Below the pieces are notes generated by a model. The model had not been told where the DNA came from. It searched no databases and worked only from the letters and a program-made list of their open reading frames with translations. A stretch of 64,000 bases of DNA, taken from contig CALNHX010002666.1 in assembly GCA_940337035.1 (NCBI GenBank), positions 1 through 64,000 on the forward strand. Direction: 5' to 3'. Every line of letters starts with the position of its first letter. Position 1 is the stretch's first letter. Positions 20,401 through 29,013 of this stretch are shown here, piece by piece. This DNA comes from Agriotes lineatus. Lineage: Eukaryota; Arthropoda; Insecta; Coleoptera; Elateridae. Both the position numbers and the translations under genes were made by a program.

Positions 20401-21468
20401 CTCATTCCTCCTGAGGGAAAATTTAAACAACCCAAATTGATTCCAAATTTATATGGCAAACGGAAATATGTCATTCACTACAGAGCATTACAGCAGGCCT
20501 TGAATGCGGGTCTGACTTTGGTTAAAGTACATAGAATACTGAAATTTACCCAATCTCCTTGGCTCAGAACCTACATTGATTTTAATACTGACTTTAGAAA
20601 CCGATCGACAAACAACTTTCAGAGAAATTCTTTTAAATTGGCTAACAACTGCGTATTTGGCAAAACATTGGAGAATGTGGACAAAAGGGTTGATGTAAAG
20701 TTAGTAAGTCATTGGGAGAAAATTGGTAATAGACTGGGGACTGAAACGTTGATAGCGCGACCTAACTTTAAAGATAGAGTCTGCTTTAATGAAAATTTAA
20801 TAGCCGTAGAAATGAACAGACTGTGGGTTTGGTATGCCAAACCTAGTTATGTTGGTTTCTCCGTTTTGGATATTTCGAAAACTGTCATGTATGACTTTTT
20901 TTATGGGTTTCTGAAAAAACGTTATGACAATAATGTCTCTTTACTCTACACAGACACTGACTCCTTCATTATAGAAATTAAAACCAACAATTTTTATGAT
21001 GACATGAAACGCAACCTTGATTGGTTCGATACTGCAAATTATGTGGATAATCTGCACGGTATTCCGCAAACCGAGTCTGTTGTTGGCAAATTCAAGGACG
21101 AATATGCTGGCGTAGTCGTACGTAGCTTTTATGGGGTCGGTGCAAAATCATACTGTGTAAACAGCGTATCTAAAGTGGACAAGAAAGCCAAGGGAGTGAA
21201 AAAGAGCGCTGTTCGGAAGTATCTGACCAGCGAACTTTATCAGGCCGTTGCCGAGAACAAGCGGGAGACTGTCTTGTGTCAAATGTACGTCTTTAAATCC
21301 CGTTTACACACTATGTACACCGACTTAATAAATAAGGTTGCGCTTTCGTCGCATGATGACAAGCGCTACGTTATTCCCAACACTACGAAGACACTAGCGT
21401 GGGGTCACTGCAGTATTGCTGATTACAGGCTTGACGAACTGCTGCGGGCAGCCGCAAACCAAATGTAA
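17451..21468 (+). CDS. polB: protein-primed DNA polymerase B, four exons (1280 aa)
   Basis: Exons 17451-17556, 17616-17693, 17745-18200 and 18266-21468 join in phase with GT-AG introns. Exon 1 encodes a zinc finger (C4-x2-C7-x12-H20-x4-C25); exon 3 a second, CDVC...HLRSNRHTRRC. Around residues 214-300 is the conserved Polinton region YNPFRASSYIPLP...KKAIVNVQN. Then come the exonuclease motif YADFET (about 448), an HNH/endonuclease-VII-like insert CYIC...DHDHLTGDYRGAAHSNCN (about 551-580), HNLNYDSH (about 595), palm motif A LDATNLYGYAM (about 855), motif B KLANNCVFGK (about 1001) and motif C YTDTDS (about 1107). It replicates the element, primed by a protein. All catalytic motifs are intact. 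The exon structure is supported by the parallel structure at 33264-34365. Confidence 0.93.
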
Positions 21469-21878
21469 ATTACAGTATGTTCGCGGAACAGTATTGGTTA
21501 TTATTTATAGCAGACGTCTCACCAAACGAACCCTTTCTTGCGCTTAGTAGTGTATACTATATATATGTAGATTACGAATAGTTCCTAGTTTGTAAATAAT
21601 AGCTTTGTTAATATGTTTGTGATTATTATTCTTACTGTAGTTAATGTTGGGAAAACAAATACGCTTACCTATTTTGAATGTTAACGATAAGTTTATATAT
21701 TTTACAATAGCAGCTTCGTTAAAATGTTAATGATTTAGTTCTTTAGCTGTTGTCGCTTTTGTTGGGAGAAAGATGAAAGTGTTTCAAAGAAATATTGTTT
21801 GTGTTTAGTGGCATTAATAAATCAATAATTTACAAAAAACAGTTTTTTATTTTGAAAGTGCTACAGTAGTTCTTTAAG
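21469..21878. other. convergent 3' spacer between polymerase and integrase genes
   Basis: AT-rich with aataaa-type signals in both directions (for example aataaatcaataatttac at about 21818). Nothing else seen. Confidence 0.5.
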
Positions 21879-22814
21879 TTATACAACATTGCTTTTAGAT
21901 ATCCAAGAGTTGTGTCGATTGTCGAATCCCAACCACTTTACATACACCAAATTTCCTTTTTTCTTCAGAACCTTTTCGACCAGATATACGTCCGAATGTT
22001 TTGTTTTCTGCAGTTCATGCTCGTAGAACCCTCCTTTAATTTCCTGACCTTCTTGGTCCGTGAGTCGATAGGTTGTTGGGTTTGTAAGTCGAACAGTGGA
22101 TATTGTGAATACTTCGTTGCTCCAGCTTGGCGTGTATCCCTTGCTAAATGCCGAACGATACTTGCTGATGCGTACCGAGTCCCCTGTACGAAACTTTTGA
22201 GGTCTCGGATCCACGGTCTTTGTGTGACTGTACGCTGTGTTTAAAAGAAGTTTCGCATTCTTTAAGTTCACTTCGGCAGGTTTCATTCCTATTGTGCGAT
22301 GCTTGGTTGTGTTATACTTTGCTACGATCTTGGGTAGGATATCCAACCATTTGTAGGACCCTAGCAGGCTGAACTGCTTCCACATCATGTTCTTCCGCGT
22401 GCGGTTGCACCTCTCCACTATGCTGCTCTTCATGCTAGAATACGTGCTGTAGTGATTGATATTGTGCTGTCGCATTAATCGTTGAAAATCGGTGTTGTAA
22501 AACTCTTTCCCCAAATCCGTCTGCAAGTTTTGAGGTGACACCTTTACACTCCTCAGCACTTTACCCATGGCAACTGTTACGTCCTTTCCTGTTTTACGTT
22601 TTACGGGATAGGCCCACACATACTTCGAGAAGGCATTAATGACTACCAGAATATAACGAAAGCCTTTATTGACTTTTGCATAAGGGATCATTTCTACCAA
22701 ATCAGCTTGATATAAATCGTTCAAGCCTTTTAGAATAACGCGCCTTCTCTTGAAATGTGTTCGTGCTGGTTTGTGGAGTTCGCCAACTATGGCTTCTTTA
22801 AGGTTCATTGTCAA
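21879..22814 (-). CDS. int: retroviral-type integrase with chromodomain (311 aa)
   Basis: The catalytic triad is visible as D38 (QADLVEM), D100 (LQTDLGKEF) and E134 (SSIVERCNRT), giving the D-D-x33-E arrangement of the rve family. The SH3-like C-terminal part (RTGDSVRISKYRSAFSKGY) follows. Residues from about 272 form a chromodomain (VYLVEKVLKKK...YVKWLGFDNRHNSW), as in many Polinton integrases, which may direct insertion to marked chromatin. There is no N-terminal HHCC zinc domain in this frame, as in many Polinton ORFs that start at this point. It makes the 6-bp staggered insertion seen at the element ends. Confidence 0.95.
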   Translation of the reverse strand: MTMNLKEAIVGELHKPARTHFKRRRVILKGLNDLYQADLVEMIPYAKVNKGFRYILVVINAFSKYVWAYPVKRKTGKDVTVAMGKVLRSVKVSPQNLQTDLGKEFYNTDFQRLMRQHNINHYSTYSSMKSSIVERCNRTRKNMMWKQFSLLGSYKWLDILPKIVAKYNTTKHRTIGMKPAEVNLKNAKLLLNTAYSHTKTVDPRPQKFRTGDSVRISKYRSAFSKGYTPSWSNEVFTISTVRLTNPTTYRLTDQEGQEIKGGFYEHELQKTKHSDVYLVEKVLKKKGNLVYVKWLGFDNRHNSWISKSNVV

Positions 22815-22824
22815 CTGTTGCTTT

Positions 22825-23193
22825 CTACTCTCCTACGGGACATTTAAGCAGCAGTTGCACGTATAACTTATTGTTTATGGATTCAAATTGCAGTTTATCT
22901 CCTCGCCGCAATGTCTTACCGACAAGCGTCTCCTGTGGGATGCCGTTGATGTGTGATACTACCAAAGGTCCGCTGACTTGAACACTTATGATCTCGCCGG
23001 TTGTTAACGGAAAAATGTACTCGTTCTGTCCGAAAATTTTGGAATATCCGCTTTCATCGAACCCACGCCCCACTAGCAGCAGTGGTACTTCTATATGGAG
23101 TTGGTTTACATTTTTCACTTTCATAAAGATACGTTTGGGATGAGAATAATAGCGTGCGCTATGGTAGTGTCTTCCAAATTTGTCTATCGGCAT
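22825..23193 (-). CDS. MPIDKFGRH family protein (122 aa), Polinton core
   Basis: A small beta-rich protein starting MPIDKFGRHYHSARYY and ending in a hydrophobic LYVQLLLKCP strand. Proteins with this N-terminus recur in animal Polintons next to capsid-related genes; that is recollection, not a search. A diverged paralogue lies at 13097-13489. It is packed between integrase (10-base gap) and the 379-aa protein on the same strand, suggesting late co-expression. A capsid-associated or spike-like role is possible. Not assigned. Confidence 0.85.
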   Translation of the reverse strand: MPIDKFGRHYHSARYYSHPKRIFMKVKNVNQLHIEVPLLLVGRGFDESGYSKIFGQNEYIFPLTTGEIISVQVSGPLVVSHINGIPQETLVGKTLRRGDKLQFESINNKLYVQLLLKCPVGE

Positions 23194-23255
23194 TACTGCT
23201 TCGTCGTTGAATGCGTTCTGATCGACATTCCGTCGACCCTAAGGTTTTGTACCCC

Positions 23256-24395
23256 TTAGAAGATTATTTTCGCGTCTCGTAAGGCTTCGGTGATACGGAC
23301 TATCTCATTTGAATGACCCGTGTGTCCAGCTGCCTGAGAAGCTATTAATATACGCAACCGATTCACTAATGAGTTGGGATCCTTCCAAGGAACATATTCC
23401 ACTTTTTTGTCCGTCACTGTTAGTAATCCCTTGCCACGCCGTGATACCTTCGTCGCTGGTCTGCCGGGAGCTCTTATGGTTGAGGAGGCAGTTAGAGGTC
23501 GTACTATTTTCATGTATTTAGACCCTGCGTTACCACTAACTCTTTGTGTGGGGTCGTAGTTTACACGATTTGCGGCGGAACGATCCACTAAATCTAGATA
23601 TTGCTCTAAATCTGCGTTTTTGTATATATTCGGTTTCTTTAAAAACATCAATTCGTACAATCCTGGAGTGCCTTTGTAGACTATTCTGTTGCCGTGGTCT
23701 GTAATAACGATATTTTCACCCTCGAACTTGATTTCTTTATTTCCTATTGCAAACTTATCTCCCTCTATGTCGAATCGGACTCCGTAGTGCAAATCGTACT
23801 TGTCCTCAGTATCTCGTATCATTCCTTCCACGTATTTTCGAGCTAACCCTTGAAATTGTTCTAAATATTGACCAAGAACTTCCGGTGCCAGCATTTGTTG
23901 GATGGTTTCTCTGGCCGCTTGTACAGCACCTTCTTCTGCTGCCGCCTCAGCAACCTCCATTTGCAACTGCTCATCGTATTCCTCTACTGGTTCACTCTCG
24001 GATAACACATGCGTCTGCAAAAATCGAGGTGTGGAGGTGTGTGATGGCCCTGGTGTGGACGTGTGTGATGGCCCCGGTGTGGAAGTGTGTGACGATCCCA
24101 GAAGGTTTGTCGCAGAAACTCGGCCTGGAGTGGTTATCGCTCGCGGACGGGGCAAGGTAGAGGGAGTGGATACTCTACGTTTAATTGTTATTGGCAAATA
24201 ATCCACTTTTGTTTCTCCCACTGGCACACCTTCTTGCTTTATAGTTGTCAGCAATTCGGTGAGCGGCTTGGAAAGAGGTTTAAATTGCTCAGCTAAAATC
24301 GATTGGGATTGGGCGATGTCTGCTTTTAAAGCTGCGTATTTACGTCTAACGGATTGTCGGGTTTTGATAAGTTCCCTGGCTAAACGCTTATCCAT
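23256..24395 (-). CDS. Polinton structural-type protein with GTPGLYELMF domain (379 aa)
   Basis: The N-terminal 50 residues are a basic amphipathic helix (MDKRLARELIKTRQSVRRKY). About residues 105-130 contain three tandem copies of the octapeptide TPGPSHTS. The second half has the conserved block YGVRFDIEGDKFAIGNKEI...GTPGLYELMFLKKPNIY...NYDP...KYMKIVRPL, seen in many arthropod Polinton proteins (I recall it as Pfam DUF8207, not verified). Its position beside the ATPase and MPIDKFGRH genes suggests a virion or packaging role. No enzyme motif is seen. The octapeptide number could be polymorphic. Confidence 0.85.
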   Translation of the reverse strand: MDKRLARELIKTRQSVRRKYAALKADIAQSQSILAEQFKPLSKPLTELLTTIKQEGVPVGETKVDYLPITIKRRVSTPSTLPRPRAITTPGRVSATNLLGSSHTSTPGPSHTSTPGPSHTSTPRFLQTHVLSESEPVEEYDEQLQMEVAEAAAEEGAVQAARETIQQMLAPEVLGQYLEQFQGLARKYVEGMIRDTEDKYDLHYGVRFDIEGDKFAIGNKEIKFEGENIVITDHGNRIVYKGTPGLYELMFLKKPNIYKNADLEQYLDLVDRSAANRVNYDPTQRVSGNAGSKYMKIVRPLTASSTIRAPGRPATKVSRRGKGLLTVTDKKVEYVPWKDPNSLVNRLRILIASQAAGHTGHSNEIVRITEALRDAKIIF

Positions 24396-24450
24396 GTTGC
24401 AACTCCTTCAGTTGTTGGTAAACTACTACCTTCCCTTCTTTGGCAGCTGT

Positions 24451-25149
24451 CTATATATTAAAGTAATTGTCGAAACCTTTTCTATATCGTCCCGCGTTGG
24501 TTTCGCTTTCTTTATCGATCACTAAAAATCCGTGATCCTCATTCCAACAATAAGAGCACAATGCTTTAAATTTGTCGAATGACATGTCCGTGTTGACATG
24601 ATCGTCGTAAATGTGCTTCAGATTGGTGTTGTCTTGTTGGAATATGATGATGAGATTTGCATTATCTCTTATGAGCTGCTTAGGAATAGATGAATACGTC
24701 TGACATAGATAAAAACAATCTATGTTTCGGTGACGTCCGAAACAAAAATAATCTCGAATTATGCTTTGCGTCTCGCAAGCTACGTCGTCAAAAACTATCA
24801 CGGAATGTTCTTTTGCTTCCTGGGGTTTGATCACCTCACAATCGTTACTATATTCGAAGAATCCAATGTCTCTCAATGGTTGAAAGGCTTCTCTCAGATA
24901 ATTATATTTGGGTTGATCGAGTGTTTTCGAATATATATAAAGGTGTCCGAATCGCAACCCATTTCGATGTACTAGTAAACTGATCATGAGGTTGGTTTTT
25001 CCAGATCCGGATCGACCTATGACCACACATCGTTTACATCCTTTACCCAGTAAAGCGCTGTGCTTTCTGTAAGTCTCGGATATGGAATTTATTGTGTGAT
25101 TTACTACCGGTAAGAAACACCCTTGCTTCACAATTTTGACGTTTTCCAT
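24451..25149 (-). CDS. atp: genome-packaging ATPase, FtsK/HerA (A32-like) type (232 aa)
   Basis: Walker A is GRSGSGKT at residues 45-52, and Walker B is HSVIVFDDVA (D121, D122). The later segment CFGRHRNIDCFYLCQTYSSIPKQLIRDNANLIIIF carries the sensor/arginine-finger region typical of the virus A32-like packaging ATPases. Length fits the Polinton family. It would pump DNA into preformed capsids. It is transcribed divergently from the PLA2/core protein gene across a spacer of about 100 bases. Confidence 0.95.
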   Translation of the reverse strand: MENVKIVKQGCFLPVVNHTINSISETYRKHSALLGKGCKRCVVIGRSGSGKTNLMISLLVHRNGLRFGHLYIYSKTLDQPKYNYLREAFQPLRDIGFFEYSNDCEVIKPQEAKEHSVIVFDDVACETQSIIRDYFCFGRHRNIDCFYLCQTYSSIPKQLIRDNANLIIIFQQDNTNLKHIYDDHVNTDMSFDKFKALCSYCWNEDHGFLVIDKESETNAGRYRKGFDNYFNI

Positions 25150-25248
25150 CGTTTTCGCTCGGAAGGAAACTGCGCTCTACCCGCCGTGCGTTCTCGTTAT
25201 ATTTGTTAATTCCGTTTGAAGAACATCAGTCGTGTGTAAGTCTTTAAG
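25150..25248. promoter_or_regulatory. bidirectional promoter region between packaging ATPase and capsid-side genes
   Basis: The 99-base gap separates two head-to-head gene blocks and must hold both promoters. A ttatattt tract lies at about 25198-25205. No other motif is certain. Confidence 0.4.
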
Positions 25249-25992
25249 ATGAAAGCTACTAGGCGTAAACAAACCAGTCATCACCGAAGCGCCAAGCGGA
25301 AAGGTCGCGGTTTCCTGAATACCCTTATTGACAAATTACCCTTTGAACTACACATACCAGGGTACAAGTTTTGCGGACCTGGTACCCGACTTAAAAAACG
25401 TCTTTCTCGAGGCGATCGAGGAAGGAATCCTCTGGACGAGGCCTGCAAGCAACACGACATCGCATACTCACAATCTAGCGATCTTTCGACACGTCACGCG
25501 GCAGATAAAGTTCTAGCAGAGAAAGCTTGGGAACGTGTTAAAGCAAAAGACTCTACTCTTGGGGAAAGAGCTGCCGCCCTTGCTGTTACTGGAATTATGA
25601 AAGGAAAGACGAAAGTCGGAATGGGTGTGAAACGGAAGCGTACACGGCGAACGCATTCCAAACGGGTCGGTATCACAGTCCGCTCGCATTCAGGAGGAGC
25701 TTTAAAAACAAGGAGGAGGAGGCGGAAGCGGTCAAGAGTACTACCTCTTCCGAAGAGAGGAGGCATATTGCCGCTTGTACCCATACTTGCTGCATTAGGA
25801 GCATTGGGATCCCTCGGAGGTGGTGCTGCAGCAGTCGCTAAAGCAGTGGGAGACTCAAAGGCTGCTAAAAAGAATCTCCAGGAAAAGGAGCGACATAACA
25901 AAGCTATGGAATCCATTGCTCGCGGAAAAGGGTTATATCTACGCCCGTATCAGTCAAAAAACTACCGTTGTAGCTGCCGCGCCGCGCGTTAA
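25249..25992 (+). CDS. virion core protein with phospholipase A2 motif (247 aa)
   Basis: Residues 38-73 carry a phospholipase A2 signature like that of parvovirus capsids and of Polinton/adintovirus core proteins: the calcium loop GYKFCGPGT and the catalytic DEACKQHDIAY (His69-Asp70). It is followed by a very basic Arg/Lys-rich stretch (about 120-175). A hydrophobic Gly/Ala-rich segment, GGILPLVPILAALGALG onward, resembles adenovirus core protein X/pVI-type membrane-active segments. The PLA2 would help the particle escape endosomes, and the basic part would bind DNA. The C-terminus ends KNYRCSCRAAR. First gene of the plus-strand virion block. Confidence 0.92.
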   Translation: MKATRRKQTSHHRSAKRKGRGFLNTLIDKLPFELHIPGYKFCGPGTRLKKRLSRGDRGRNPLDEACKQHDIAYSQSSDLSTRHAADKVLAEKAWERVKAKDSTLGERAAALAVTGIMKGKTKVGMGVKRKRTRRTHSKRVGITVRSHSGGALKTRRRRRKRSRVLPLPKRGGILPLVPILAALGALGSLGGGAAAVAKAVGDSKAAKKNLQEKERHNKAMESIARGKGLYLRPYQSKNYRCSCRAAR

Positions 25993-26360
25993 CCAACATC
26001 GATATTACAGACTACGTTAAACGCCTAGCAATTCCACACTTTAGGGGAATATTTATGCGGGATGCCCTGCCTATCAAGATTCGTAAACGAGAATGTGGTG
26101 TCACTAACCTGGACGATGATGTAGGACCTGGCACGCATTGGACGGCTTACGTAAAAGTGGATACCTTTGTTCTGTATTTCGATAGCATCGGTCGCTTACA
26201 ACCTCCAACCGAATTAGTGAAATACTTTCGTAGCGATGGTGGCAATAACACGATCACGTATAATTCTAATAGATATCAACGACTCATGTCATACACATGC
26301 GGTCACCTGTGTCTCAAATTCCTATATAACTTTGCGAAACCGCTTTTGTCGGCAGTTTAA
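25974..26360 (+). CDS. pro: adenain-like cysteine protease (maturation protease)
   Basis: The catalytic set is visible: His28 (GTHWTAYV), Asp43 (YFDSIGRL), Gln75 and Cys82 (SYTCGHLC), numbered from the ATG at 26055. The conserved Polinton N-terminus LTNIDITDYVKRLAIPHFRG lies in frame upstream of that ATG, back to a TAG at 25971-25973, without any AUG. Translation must therefore begin at a near-cognate codon (CTG at 25974 is the first after the stop), arise from a spliced or frameshifted product of the PLA2 gene, or begin at 26055 with a shortened domain. I give the longer extent. The enzyme cleaves capsid precursors during maturation. Confidence 0.85.
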   Translation: MPRRALTNIDITDYVKRLAIPHFRGIFMRDALPIKIRKRECGVTNLDDDVGPGTHWTAYVKVDTFVLYFDSIGRLQPPTELVKYFRSDGGNNTITYNSNRYQRLMSYTCGHLCLKFLYNFAKPLLSAV

Positions 26361-26375
26361 GTGTTGCGCTTCATC

Positions 26376-27065
26376 ATGTCTAGTATATTCACTTTGACAG
26401 GTGATTCATCAATCCTTACTGCGAATTTTGACCCCCCTATTTTCTTAGACGACGGTAGCGAATATGTTTTGGGGTTGTTAAGTTTCGAAACCTACAATAC
26501 TATTGCTAACATTAGACCTCCCAACAATGAATTTCATCTCGTCGGACTACCTCATATTACTATACCTGAGGGTGCATACGAAATTACGGACATTGCCGAC
26601 TTTCTGCATAACCAACTTGAGTCTAGCGGAAGTAATGGGCGGGTGCTGCTACGCGGAAACAACAGCACCTTAAAAACCGAAATAAAATCGAACGTTCCAA
26701 TCGACTTTACAAGTGACAATACTATCCGAGACATGTTGGGATTTGACAGCAAAATTTATGATGCGAATATGTGGCATGCAGGTGAACATGTTACGAAAAT
26801 TTTGAACATTAACTCCATCCTTATCCACTGCAATATCTCTGTCGGTTCCTATAAAAATGGTAAGCCTGGCCACATCGTTCATCAATTCTTCCCCATAGTG
26901 CCGCCTGGGTACAAAATAGTGGAAACACCTAACCCTGTCATTTACCTACCGATCAGCACGAGACAGATCACTAACCTAACTGTTAAAATACTGGACCAGA
27001 CTGATACCCCCGTCAGTTTTAGTAAGGAAACCGTCACGGTAACATTGCATTTAAAGAAGTTATAA
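26376..27065 (+). CDS. mcp-minor: minor capsid protein, penton-type single jelly roll (229 aa)
   Basis: The frame is open from 26361, but the first ATG is 26376, giving the conserved start MSSIFTLTGDSSILTANFDPP. The succession ILDDGSEYVLGLLSFETYNT, IPEGAYEITDIADFL and IRDMLGFDSKIYD, with a strand-rich C-terminal half ending VTVTLHLKKL, is that of Polinton penton-like minor capsid proteins at the capsid vertices. The stop codon overlaps the next gene's ATG (TAATG), showing compact gene packing. Confidence 0.9.
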   Translation: MSSIFTLTGDSSILTANFDPPIFLDDGSEYVLGLLSFETYNTIANIRPPNNEFHLVGLPHITIPEGAYEITDIADFLHNQLESSGSNGRVLLRGNNSTLKTEIKSNVPIDFTSDNTIRDMLGFDSKIYDANMWHAGEHVTKILNINSILIHCNISVGSYKNGKPGHIVHQFFPIVPPGYKIVETPNPVIYLPISTRQITNLTVKILDQTDTPVSFSKETVTVTLHLKKL

Positions 27066-27226
27066 TGGGTTTTCGATTCAACCTTTCACCCTACCATGTC
27101 CAACCCAGTTCGTATAAGAGACGTTGTCCACAGCCTTGTAAAATCAGTTCAGCTTCGTCCGCCAAGCAGTTAACAAAGGCAAACAGAGACTTCTTGCGAT
27201 CGTTGGGTTTTAAAGTGCTGTCATGA
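27065..27226 (+). CDS. 53-aa basic small protein overlapping both neighbours
   Basis: It starts at the last base of the minor capsid stop (TAATG) and ends by overlapping the major capsid ATG (ATGA). The sequence begins MGFRFNLSPYHVQ, has a basic Pro/Cys/Ser-rich middle, and ends TKANRDFLRSLGFKVLS. The end pattern (QLTxxNxxFLxSLGxKVL) recurs in comparable small proteins of other animal Polintons as I recall them. It could be a cement or core peptide of the particle. The tight overlaps on both sides argue strongly that it is a real gene. Confidence 0.8.
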   Translation: MGFRFNLSPYHVQPSSYKRRCPQPCKISSASSAKQLTKANRDFLRSLGFKVLS

Positions 27227-28422
27227 GTATTCTAAATATTGGGGAACGTGTCCTCGTCGACAACTCCATCGTTAGCAATCAGTTGCACACCCATCAACCG
27301 TATACAAACCGTTTCGACTATAACGATGAAATTCGAATTCCAATTCCTGAAGATATGTCAACTCTACCAGGTTTGAGCTATCTATACATAGAGGGAAAAT
27401 TACGGAAAGCAACCGGTGAAGTTACGACGGCTAAATTTCTTAACAATGGGTTGGCTCACTTATTTAGCGAAATCCGATACGAAATCAATGGTGTCGTTGT
27501 CGATTCTGTTACCAAACCTGGTATTACATCTACTCTTAAGGGATATGTGTCCTATACCTCTGATGATGTGAAAAAGCTTCAAAATGCTGGCTGGTTGTAC
27601 GCCCCCAATACTCACATTACCGATGCACAGGGCAACTTCAGTGCCTGCATACCTTTGAGAATGCTGTTAGGTTTTGCAGAAGATTATGGAAAAGTTATAC
27701 TTAACATCCGACAAGAACTTGTCCTGATTCGCAGCAATACCGATGCCGACGCTGTATTCAGTGCTACCGTAGCGGAGACGGCTAAAGTTACGATTGACAA
27801 GCTGTATTGGAAAGTTCCACATGTCACTCCAGGTCTTGCTCAAGAATTATCTCTAACCAAATACATTGACAAAAATATCGACACGCAAGTAGCGTTTCGC
27901 AGCTGGCAACTTCATATCATACCAGGCGTTAATGCCGTGACTCAACATTCTCATGCCATTGCAACAACCACCAAATTGCAAACCCCCAGATACGTCATCG
28001 TAGGTTTTCAGACGGAACGTTCGGGGCTCATCTCTAAGGACAATAGCCATTTCGACAAAATTAATCTTACGAATTTCCGAGTTTATCTCAACACCGAACG
28101 TTTCCCCTACGATAATTTACATAACAATTATGGCCTCAATCATTACGCCACGTTATACGATATGTACTCCAAGTTTCAATCATCCTATTATAACAAGACC
28201 GACGAGCCTTGGTTCACGCCCAATGAGTTTGCTGACAAATCACCCATTGTTGTGATCGATTGTTCCCACCAAAAAGACTACCTCCATGCAAACGCTGTCG
28301 TTTTTCGAGTTGAATTTGAAACTTCCGCTAACGTGCCAGCCAACACAACCGCGTATTGTCTCGTTCTTCACGATCGGGTTTTTACTTATAACGCGTTGTC
28401 AAAAGCAGTTAAACAACTGTAA
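27223..28422 (+). CDS. mcp: major capsid protein, hexon-type double jelly roll (399 aa)
   Basis: It begins MSILNIGERVLVDNSIVS and shows the conserved Polinton capsid features: NRFDYNDEIRIPI, LPGLSYLYIEGKL, FLNNGLAHLFSEIRYEINGVVVD, then PNTHITDAQGNFSACIPLRMLLGFAEDY. The second jelly roll contains PRYVIVGFQTERSG...NFRVYLNTERFPYDNL. Length fits the family. It would form the icosahedral shell of the virus-like particle. The ATG overlaps the stop of the 53-aa gene. Confidence 0.95.
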   Translation: MSILNIGERVLVDNSIVSNQLHTHQPYTNRFDYNDEIRIPIPEDMSTLPGLSYLYIEGKLRKATGEVTTAKFLNNGLAHLFSEIRYEINGVVVDSVTKPGITSTLKGYVSYTSDDVKKLQNAGWLYAPNTHITDAQGNFSACIPLRMLLGFAEDYGKVILNIRQELVLIRSNTDADAVFSATVAETAKVTIDKLYWKVPHVTPGLAQELSLTKYIDKNIDTQVAFRSWQLHIIPGVNAVTQHSHAIATTTKLQTPRYVIVGFQTERSGLISKDNSHFDKINLTNFRVYLNTERFPYDNLHNNYGLNHYATLYDMYSKFQSSYYNKTDEPWFTPNEFADKSPIVVIDCSHQKDYLHANAVVFRVEFETSANVPANTTAYCLVLHDRVFTYNALSKAVKQL

Positions 28423-28494
28423 TTTCTCAAAACCACTTCAGTTGCACCTCGCCTTTTAACGTAACTGGATCGTGCTCCCACCACTTTTAATACG

Positions 28495-28941
28495 ATGAAG
28501 CTCATTATCGACATTCAAGGCTTCAAGACGTCGGATAAGCACTTCAGCCCAAAAGAGTTAGCCGCCTACGACGGTACCTCAGTATCACACTACGTCTTAA
28601 AATCACCGTTTTCGTTCACCGCCTTACCATCTCATTTACAACAACAAGCCCACTGGGTAATGACTAATCACCATTGCATCGATTGGAATGAGGGATTTAC
28701 TCCAGCATACATGTTTCCTGCAATTTTGCGACGTCTTCTGCACGATGTCACCGAAGTATATGTGAAAGGTCGAGAAAAAGCAGTTTTTCTACGCCGCTAT
28801 ACCAATATCCCCATCATCGAAGTTGAAGAACAACCGGCCCTCACCCCATCACAACCCGCTTGTTTATATCATTCTGCTCCAGTTTGTTATTGTGCTTTGT
28901 CTAACGTTTACCATATCTATAATCACTATGTAATGGAATAA
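28495..28941 (+). CDS. conserved Polinton protein with IIDIQGFK start (148 aa)
   Basis: The sequence begins MKLIIDIQGFKTSDKHFSPKE and contains SHYVLKSPFSF, WVMTNHHCIDWNEGF, DVTEVYVKGREKAVFL and a C-terminal CLYHS...CYCALSNVYHIYNHY. The order of an acidic first strand, an HH-containing helix, a VKGREK strand and a Cys/His tail suggests an RNase H-like nuclease fold. I recall similar proteins near animal Polinton capsid genes, but the biochemical role is unknown. It is the last gene of the plus-strand virion block. Confidence 0.8.
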   Translation: MKLIIDIQGFKTSDKHFSPKELAAYDGTSVSHYVLKSPFSFTALPSHLQQQAHWVMTNHHCIDWNEGFTPAYMFPAILRRLLHDVTEVYVKGREKAVFLRRYTNIPIIEVEEQPALTPSQPACLYHSAPVCYCALSNVYHIYNHYVME

Positions 28942-29013
28942 AACAACTTTTTAATTTTTATTGTGTTTTTATTTGCATACAATATATACAGTGTTACTAC
29001 ATGGGTTAAACAC

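Noticed and set aside
23747..24201. Plus-strand frames of about 100-137 aa opposite the 379-aa structural protein
   Set aside because: Their repeats (VEVCDGPG) are the antisense of the TPGPSHTS octapeptide repeat.
25950..25973. Possible -1 ribosomal frameshift site (A AAA AAC) at the end of the PLA2/core gene leading into the protease
   Set aside because: The heptamer is in the correct phase, but the -1 frame meets TAG at 25971-25973 before reaching the protease, so it cannot produce a fusion as the sequence stands.
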